Shown here: in pieces, positions 1 through 3,815 of the stretch
Layout of the letters: the number at the start of each line of letters is the position of its first letter
Position numbering within the stretch: position 1 is the stretch's first letter
Translations under genes and position numbers: made by a program
Notes under the pieces: model-generated
The model's input: only the letters and a program-made list of their open reading frames with translations
What the model was told of the DNA's origin: nothing
Database searches by the model: none
Source of the DNA: Thermoplasmata archaeon
GTDB lineage: Archaea > Thermoplasmatota > Thermoplasmata > Lutacidiplasmatales > UBA184
Assembly (NCBI GenBank): GCA_030040865.1
Contig: JASHSX010000182.1
Coordinates: forward strand, 1 to 5,199
DNA length: 5,199 nucleotides
Reading direction: 5' to 3'

Positions 1-297
1 CACGGGAACGCAGGGGTCGTGATCGGGGCCACCTTCTCCGACGCCTTCCGGGCGACGCGCGCCACCCTCGGGAACGCGATCCCGATCCTCGTCCCGGGGG
101 TCGGAGCGCAAGGGGGATCGCTCGCCACGGCGGTCCGCGAGGGGGTCGACGCGCACGGCCGGGCGTTGATCGTCAACGCCTCGCGCAGCATCCTCTACGC
201 CTCGTCGGACAGCGACTGGAAGAAGGCGGCCGGCGCGGAAGCCGAGCGGCTCAAGGTCCAGATCAACCAGCTGCGCGCAGGGCTTCGTACAGGCTGA
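1..297 (+). CDS. pyrF: Orotidine-5'-phosphate decarboxylase, type 2, C-terminal part (5' end outside window)
   Basis: This is the last 98 codons and the TGA stop of OMP decarboxylase, the cytosolic enzyme that converts OMP to UMP in the final step of de novo pyrimidine synthesis. The frame is open from base 1. It shows the late beta-strands of the TIM barrel: VVIGAT, then PILVPGVGAQGG, which carries the phosphate-binding glycines, then GRALIVNASRSILYAS, and a closing amphipathic helix ending near LKVQINQLRAG. The VPGVGAQGG plus NASRSILYAS pattern is that of the longer 'type 2' PyrF subfamily rather than the short archaeal form. The catalytic Lys/Asp cluster would lie upstream and is not visible. 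The GTG at 19 is internal and is not taken as the start. The 3' end overlaps the convergent glycosyltransferase gene by 35 bp. Confidence 0.93.
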   Translation, partial: HGNAGVVIGATFSDAFRATRATLGNAIPILVPGVGAQGGSLATAVREGVDAHGRALIVNASRSILYASSDSDWKKAAGAEAERLKVQINQLRAGLRTG

Positions 298-1396
298 CCA
301 GTTGCCCCGCGACGGTCGGGGCCCCGTACCGTTCCTCGGCGCGCCGTCGTCCGGCGGCCCCCATCGCCCGCGCACGCTCGGGGTCGTCGAGCAGCGTGCG
401 GATCTTCTGCGCGACATCGCTCGCGAGGAGCGGCTCCGTGAGCAGCCCTTCCCGGCCCGGCTCGATGACCTCGCGGACCCCGGGCATGTCGGCCGTCACG
501 ACCGGGAGTCCGCAGGCCATCGCTTCCGCGACGGCGAGGCCGAACCCCTCGAGCCGGTTCTGGGACGGGAAGACGAACACCTCGGCGAGGCTCAGGTAGC
601 GCGGGAGCTCCTCGTCGGTGACGTGCGGGCAGAACCGGACGCGATCGCCGACGCGCAGCCGTCGGGCCTGGCCCACGAGGGACGGCAGGGACGGGCCCGA
701 GCCGATGACGAGGAGCACGACGTTCTCCGGCAGGAGCCGCAGGGCCTCCAGGATCACGTCGACGCCCTTGTGGGGAACGAGCCGGCCGGTGAAGGCGAGG
801 ACCCGCTTGCCCTCGAGGCGGAGGTCGGCGCGGATGCTCGACGCGTCGAGGCCCGGCCGGAACCGGGAGAGGTCGACGACCGACGGGATGACAGTAAGGG
901 CCCGGTCGCGGAGCATCGCCGAGGTGATCCCGTAGCTCTTCGTGTGCACGACGATCGCGTTGGCCCGGTTGAGCGTACCGGGGAGGAAGACGCTCTGGTA
1001 GAGGTCCGCGAGGAGCCGGCCGGCGGCGCCGCGGAGCGAGAGGTCGCAGTGGTACGTGAGGCAGACCGGCGTAGGGGACTTCCGCAAGGCGCGGGTGACC
1101 ACGTACGACGTGATCGGCGGGGGGTAGTGCAGGTGCAGGACGTCCGCCGGCACGGACCGCACGCTCCGACCGGCGCCGACGTCGATCGGCGTGTTGAGCA
1201 CGACGCCGAGGGAGCGGCTCCTCAGGATCCGGTACCCCTCGAACGTCTCGTCCGGGGGGAGGCCCGGCCGGAACCGGCTCGTCACGACCGTCACCTCGTG
1301 CCCTTCGCGGGCGAGCTCGCGGGCGAGGCTGCGGACGTGGGACTCTACGCCGCCCGCGTGGGGGTAGAAGAACGGGGCGACCTGGACGATCCGCAC
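263..1396 (-). CDS. Glycosyltransferase, GT-B fold, family 4 (glycogen synthase/PimA-like)
   Basis: A retaining glycosyltransferase of 377 residues, the usual family length, predicted to be cytosolic or membrane-associated and to transfer a sugar from a nucleotide-sugar donor. The N-terminal acceptor domain opens with MRIVQVAPFFYPHAGGVESH, including the glycine-rich GGVE turn (15-18), and continues to about residue 185. The donor domain contains GRLVPHKGVDVILEAL (204-219) and the EX7E signature E283-GFGLAVA-E291 followed by MACGLPVV, the donor-binding hallmark of GT4. The start is a GTG at 1396, forced by an in-frame TAA (minus strand) at 1421-1423. A GAGGGG lies 13 nt upstream, rather far for an SD. 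The gene follows pdxS by 70 bp on the same strand and may be cotranscribed with it. The acceptor cannot be read from the sequence. Surface glycan or glycolipid assembly is plausible, but nothing in the window links it to a cluster. Confidence 0.93.
   Translation of the reverse strand: MRIVQVAPFFYPHAGGVESHVRSLARELAREGHEVTVVTSRFRPGLPPDETFEGYRILRSRSLGVVLNTPIDVGAGRSVRSVPADVLHLHYPPPITSYVVTRALRKSPTPVCLTYHCDLSLRGAAGRLLADLYQSVFLPGTLNRANAIVVHTKSYGITSAMLRDRALTVIPSVVDLSRFRPGLDASSIRADLRLEGKRVLAFTGRLVPHKGVDVILEALRLLPENVVLLVIGSGPSLPSLVGQARRLRVGDRVRFCPHVTDEELPRYLSLAEVFVFPSQNRLEGFGLAVAEAMACGLPVVTADMPGVREVIEPGREGLLTEPLLASDVAQKIRTLLDDPERARAMGAAGRRRAEERYGAPTVAGQLVSLYEALRAAG
848..866. repeat. 19-bp direct repeat, copy 1 (inside the glycosyltransferase gene)
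   Basis: GAGGCCCGGCCGGAACCGG occurs here and again at 1259-1277, in the same orientation and the same reading frame. This copy encodes RFRPGL within SRFRPGL around residue 180, in the family-typical 'VDLSRFRP' stretch after the interdomain strand. It is most likely chance convergence of a common motif and strong codon bias rather than a mobile or regulatory repeat. Confidence 0.6.
1259..1277. repeat. 19-bp direct repeat, copy 2 (inside the glycosyltransferase gene)
   Basis: Exact second copy of GAGGCCCGGCCGGAACCGG, encoding RFRPGL within SRFRPGL at about residues 41-46 of the glycosyltransferase, after the VTVVTS strand. No further copy was seen in the window. Confidence 0.6.
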
Positions 1397-1466
1397 GGTG
1401 GCGAGAGCGCCCCCTCGGTCTTACGCCCTCCGGCGCGCAGATCTCGGACGGGACGGACCGGGCACT

Positions 1467-2411
1467 TTAGGCGACCGTGGCGTCGCGCGCGCCGGCGCGG
1501 ACCGGGCCCGCCGATTCCCGGTGCTGGAGGAGCGACTCCGTGGACATCGTCGCGATATCGAGCCCCTTCATCGCCTCGCCGAGCCCGCTCGAGACGCGGG
1601 CGAGCACGTCGGGCTGGTCGAAGTGGAGCGACGCCTCGACGATCGCGCGGGCGACCTTCATCGGCGCCTGCGACTTGAAGATCCCGCTGCCGACGAACAG
1701 CCCGTCGACCCCGAGGAGGCGGCAGAGGGCGGCGTCGGCCGGGGTCGCGATGCCGCCGGCCGCGAAGTTCACGACGGGAAGACGGCCCAGGGCGCGGACC
1801 TCGTTCACGATCCCTTCGGAGACCCGCTCGCGCTTCGCCCACGCGGCGACGTCCTTCTTGGGCAGGGCGCTCACCTCGGCGACCTCCGCCGTGATCTGAC
1901 GGATGTGCCGGACCGCCTCGACGACGTTGCCGGTCCCGGCCTCGCCCTTCGTCCGGATCATGGCCGCTCCCTCCTCGATGCGCCGCAGCGCCTCCCCGAG
2001 GTTCCGGGCGCCGCAGACGAACGGGACCTTGAACGCCTTCTTGTCGACGTGGCGGAACGGATCGGCCGGGGTCAGCACCTCCGACTCGTCGATCATGTCG
2101 ACGGCGAGCGCCTCCAGGATGCGGGCCTCGGCCGTGTGCCCGATGCGGCATTTCGCCATCACGGGGATCGAGACGCGGTCCTTGATCTCGCGGACCTTGT
2201 TCGGGTCGGCCATCCGGGCGACGCCACCCTCGGCACGGATGTCGGCGGGGACGCGCTCGAGCGCCATCACGGCGACCGCGCCCGCCTCCTCAGCGATGGC
2301 GGCCTGTTCGGCATTGGTGACGTCCATGATGACGCCGCCCTGCTGCATGCGCGCGAAGCCGCGCTTCACGAGCTCGCTGCCGAAGCGGAGCTTCTCGACC
2401 GGGTCCTTCAT
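1467..2411 (-). CDS. pdxS: Pyridoxal 5'-phosphate synthase, lyase subunit PdxS
   Basis: PdxS (Pdx1/SNZ) condenses ribose 5-phosphate, glyceraldehyde 3-phosphate and ammonia from the PdxT glutaminase into PLP, the DXP-independent vitamin B6 route; it forms cytosolic (beta/alpha)8 dodecamers. The 314 residues are normal for the family. Seen here: GGVIMDVTNAEQA with the family Asp (D30), VMALERVPADIRAEGGVARM, VMAKCRIGH with the Schiff-base lysine (K87), IDESEVLTPAD, MIRTKGEAGTGNVVEAVRH with the second active-site lysine (K155), and PVVNFAAGGIATPADAAL followed by FVGSGIFKS, the phosphate-binding loops. The ATG at 2411 fits the family N-terminus; the frame stays open upstream but that part is only the antisense of thiB. 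No SD precedes the ATG, while a TATA-like element about 32 bp upstream suggests a nearly leaderless mRNA. The last 20 or so residues form an Ala/Arg-rich tail unlike the bacterial C-terminus. pdxT is not in the window. Confidence 0.97.
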   Translation of the reverse strand: MKDPVEKLRFGSELVKRGFARMQQGGVIMDVTNAEQAAIAEEAGAVAVMALERVPADIRAEGGVARMADPNKVREIKDRVSIPVMAKCRIGHTAEARILEALAVDMIDESEVLTPADPFRHVDKKAFKVPFVCGARNLGEALRRIEEGAAMIRTKGEAGTGNVVEAVRHIRQITAEVAEVSALPKKDVAAWAKRERVSEGIVNEVRALGRLPVVNFAAGGIATPADAALCRLLGVDGLFVGSGIFKSQAPMKVARAIVEASLHFDQPDVLARVSSGLGEAMKGLDIATMSTESLLQHRESAGPVRAGARDATVA

Positions 2412-2436
2412 GGCGCCGCGGAAGCAAGGGGGAGGG

Positions 2437-2450
2437 AGCGTATAAGACGG
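2437..2450. promoter_or_regulatory. TATA-like element in the divergent pdxS/thiB region
   Basis: GCGTATAAGACGG is one of only two A+T-rich islands in this GC-rich intergenic region. Read on the minus strand it is CTTATACG, centred about 32 bp before the pdxS ATG. With the usual archaeal spacing of about 25 bp, transcription would begin roughly 8 nt before that ATG. Read on the plus strand as TATAAG, it would place a start near 2468-2471, ahead of the riboswitch and its upstream hairpin. One element may serve both directions. If the host is bacterial it could instead be part of a -10 box. Promoter function is inferred from sequence and position only. Confidence 0.45.
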
Positions 2451-2472
2451 TGCCGGCGGCCCGGCCCGCGAA

Positions 2473-2480
2473 CCTAAATC
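2473..2480 (+). promoter_or_regulatory. Alternative A+T-rich promoter element for the thiBP leader
   Basis: CCTAAATC is the other A+T-rich island. If used as a TATA box it would start transcription near 2502, exactly at the base of aptamer helix P1, and would leave the 2484-2501 hairpin out of the RNA. This competes with the element at 2441-2446. Confidence 0.2.
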
Positions 2481-2483
2481 CTC

Positions 2484-2501
2484 GGCGGAGATGGCTCCGC
2501 C
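2484..2501 (+). promoter_or_regulatory. Perfect 7-bp hairpin just upstream of the TPP aptamer
   Basis: GGCGGAG (2484-2490) pairs with CUCCGCC (2495-2501) around an AUGG loop. Its 3' arm overlaps the 5' strand of the extended P1 helix, so the hairpin and the extended P1 cannot form together. Its arms also repeat the sequences of the sequestering hairpin at 2613-2630. It matters only if transcription starts upstream of 2484. Confidence 0.5.
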
Positions 2502-2598
2502 AGCAGGGGGAGCTGAGGCACGGCTGAGAGGACGAGGGCGACCTCGTCGACCCCAGGAACCTGCACGGGATAATGCCCGCGAAGGGAATGCGATGCGG
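2497..2598 (+). promoter_or_regulatory. TPP riboswitch (THI element) aptamer
   Basis: The conserved THI-box blocks appear in order: GGGG (P2 5' strand, within 2506-2510); GGCUGAGA (2522-2529), the pyrimidine-sensing junction; ACCCC (2550-2554), whose CCCC closes P2; GAACCUG (2557-2563); and GGGAUAAUGCCCGCGAAGGGAA (2567-2588), the pyrophosphate-sensing arm. Helices that can be drawn: P1 GCA/UGC (2503-2505 with 2589-2591), extendable by CCGC/GCGG (2497-2500 with 2595-2598); P3 around 2511-2525; optional stem P3a GACGAGG/CCUCGUC (2531-2548) with a GCGA tetraloop; P4 CCU/AGG (2560-2562 with 2583-2585); P5 CGGG/CCCG (2566-2579). The family binds thiamine pyrophosphate and shuts off thiamine genes. 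Here it precedes thiBP, matching that role. No U-tract terminator follows, so control of translation is the likely output. Confidence 0.95.
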
Positions 2599-2610
2599 CA
2601 CCTAGGTCCA

Positions 2611-2632
2611 CTCTCCGCCGGCCCGCGGAGGG
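2611..2632 (+). promoter_or_regulatory. Riboswitch expression platform: hairpin hiding the thiB Shine-Dalgarno
   Basis: CUCCGC (2613-2618) pairs with GCGGAG (2625-2630) around a 6-nt loop, extended by U2612-G2631 and C2611-G2632 to eight pairs. The 3' arm contains nearly all of the thiB SD (GGAGGGG, 2627-2633), and the helix ends one base before the AUG at 2634. When formed it should block ribosome loading, the usual translational OFF output of TPP riboswitches. The hairpin is seen directly; its regulatory role is inferred. Confidence 0.75.
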
Positions 2633-2633
2633 G

Positions 2634-3815
2634 ATGAGCTCGGCGGGACCGCCGCCCCGCCGGTGGCGCCGGCCCGGGCGCCTCGGCCGCGCGATCGTCG
2701 CGATCGTGCTCGCCCTCGCGGTGACGATCGCCGCGTTCGCGATCTACGAGTACTACGCGAGCGGCGCGGCGAGCGGTCGCACGACGCTCGTCGTCTACAC
2801 CTACTCGAGCTTCTTCAACGGCAACTGCGGCGCCGGCTCCGCGAACCTCTCGACCGTCCTGGGCGCCTTCGAGAGCGCCCACGACGTCTCCGTCGACCTC
2901 GTGTGCCCGTCGGGGAACCTCGTGAGCGCGCTCCAGGACCCGGCAGCGTACGGGCTGCCGGCCGCCGATCTCGTGGTCGGGCTTGACGAGGTGACCGCGC
3001 CCGCGGCGGAGTCGCTCGGGCTGCTCCAACCGTACTCCCCGCCCGAGCTCTCCTCGGTGCCGACGTGGCTCGTGCGCGAGCTGAGCCCGGACCATGGGGT
3101 CGTTCCGTACGAGTACGGGTACCTCTCCGTGGACTACACGTCGGCGTTCCGGAACGCGACCGACGGGGCGATCGCCCGCGCGACGCTCCCCGAGCTCGTC
3201 GATAACGCGAGCTGGGCGCGACAGCTCCTCGTCGAGAACCCGATCTACGACATCACCGGCGAGGAGTTCCTCGTCTGGCAGGTGGTCTACTACGAGACGG
3301 TCCTGCACGAGAACTGGCAGGCGTTCTGGCAGCAGTTCTTCGGGGAGCCGCATCCGACCCCCGCTCTCGACTGGGGGACCGCGTTCTCGGAGTTCGGTTC
3401 GCCGCCCGGACAGAACCAGCTCGTCGTGAGCTATGCGACGGACCCCGCGTACGCCGCCGCGAACGGCGAGGCCGGCACGTTCAACGCGACGGTCTCCTGG
3501 TGGAACGGGACCGCCTACGGGTGGAGGACGATCTACGGGGTCGGCGTCGTCGCGGGGTCCCGGCACGTCGGGCTCGCGGAGTCGTTCGAGGATTGGCTGC
3601 TCAACGGTACCGTCCAGCAGTATCTGCCGACGAACGAGTGGGAGTACCCGGCGAACGCGACCGTGCCACTTCCGACGGTGTTCGACGCGGCCATCGACCC
3701 CGCGACGGTGGTCGCGCTCAACAACGCGACGACCCCGGCGTCGGTGGCGCAGAACCTGACCGCCTCGGGGGGCTGGCTCGACACCTGGCAGTCGCTCGCC
3801 GGAGCGGGCGGATGA
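2634..3815 (+). CDS. thiB: Thiamine/TPP-binding protein of an ABC transporter, ThiB-like
   Basis: The extracytoplasmic solute-binding protein (393 residues) that captures thiamine or its phosphates for the ThiP permease. A basic N-terminus (RRWRRPGR) precedes one hydrophobic segment (about 18-38) with no lipobox cysteine, so it is probably a membrane-anchored signal segment. The mature part follows the ThiB pattern: VVYTYSSF (53-60), ADLVVGLDE (111-119), VPYEYGYLSVDYT (157-169), QLVVSYATDPAYA (262-274) and YLPTNEWEYP (330-339). These are the aromatic and acidic motifs that line the thiamine site in E. coli ThiB. Nine N-X-S/T sequons (N71, 174, 191, 284, 291, 324, 341, 364, 374) and two cysteines (C65, C91) suit a surface-exposed protein. 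ATG at 2634 is the only start before the hydrophobic segment; the SD lies unusually close, 2 nt or less, and inside the riboswitch hairpin. It overlaps thiP by 4 bp. Confidence 0.92.
   Translation: MSSAGPPPRRWRRPGRLGRAIVAIVLALAVTIAAFAIYEYYASGAASGRTTLVVYTYSSFFNGNCGAGSANLSTVLGAFESAHDVSVDLVCPSGNLVSALQDPAAYGLPAADLVVGLDEVTAPAAESLGLLQPYSPPELSSVPTWLVRELSPDHGVVPYEYGYLSVDYTSAFRNATDGAIARATLPELVDNASWARQLLVENPIYDITGEEFLVWQVVYYETVLHENWQAFWQQFFGEPHPTPALDWGTAFSEFGSPPGQNQLVVSYATDPAYAAANGEAGTFNATVSWWNGTAYGWRTIYGVGVVAGSRHVGLAESFEDWLLNGTVQQYLPTNEWEYPANATVPLPTVFDAAIDPATVVALNNATTPASVAQNLTASGGWLDTWQSLAGAGG
3801..3804 (+). promoter_or_regulatory. Ribosome binding site of thiP inside the thiB 3' end
   Basis: GGAG lies 7 nt before the thiP ATG, a normal spacing, inside the last codons of thiB. 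With the ATGA overlap it supports translational coupling and fixes the thiP start at 3812. Confidence 0.6.

Larger units (their letters stand above)
2491..2637 (+). other. 48-codon open frame across the riboswitch, ending in ATGA overlap with the thiB start (probably not a gene)
   Basis: ATG at 2491 directly follows GGCGGAG. The frame runs through the whole aptamer and the sequestering hairpin to a TGA at 2635-2637, which overlaps the thiB ATG at 2634-2636. The predicted peptide is Arg/Pro/Gly-rich and matches no family I recognise. Its codons (CGA, AGA, CTA, CCA, GCA) lack the strong G/C third-position bias of the neighbouring genes, and its sequence is already explained by RNA structure. 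I regard it as a likely chance frame, noted because of the stop/start overlap. Confidence 0.12.

Noticed and set aside
1397..1466. Separate promoter for the glycosyltransferase (GCGTAAGACC on the minus strand, resembling GCGTATAAGACGG)
   Set aside because: The similarity is short and the TATA core is incomplete; cotranscription with pdxS across 70 bp is equally likely.
302..1678. Long plus-strand open frame (458 codons) antisense to the glycosyltransferase and pdxS
   Set aside because: Arg/Asp/Glu/Gly-rich with no recognisable domain; it is the antisense shadow of two clear genes in GC-rich DNA where stops are rare.
1398..2477. 359-codon plus-strand open frame opposite pdxS
   Set aside because: No family resemblance, and pdxS on the other strand is unmistakable and complete.
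2503..2600. Intrinsic terminator as the riboswitch output
   Set aside because: No hairpin followed by a run of T was found between the aptamer and thiB; the SD-sequestering hairpin explains the output better.
2412..3566. 385-codon N-terminal extension in frame with pdxS on the minus strand
   Set aside because: The family N-terminus matches the ATG at 2411. The extension is low-complexity antisense of thiB and would cross the promoter and riboswitch.
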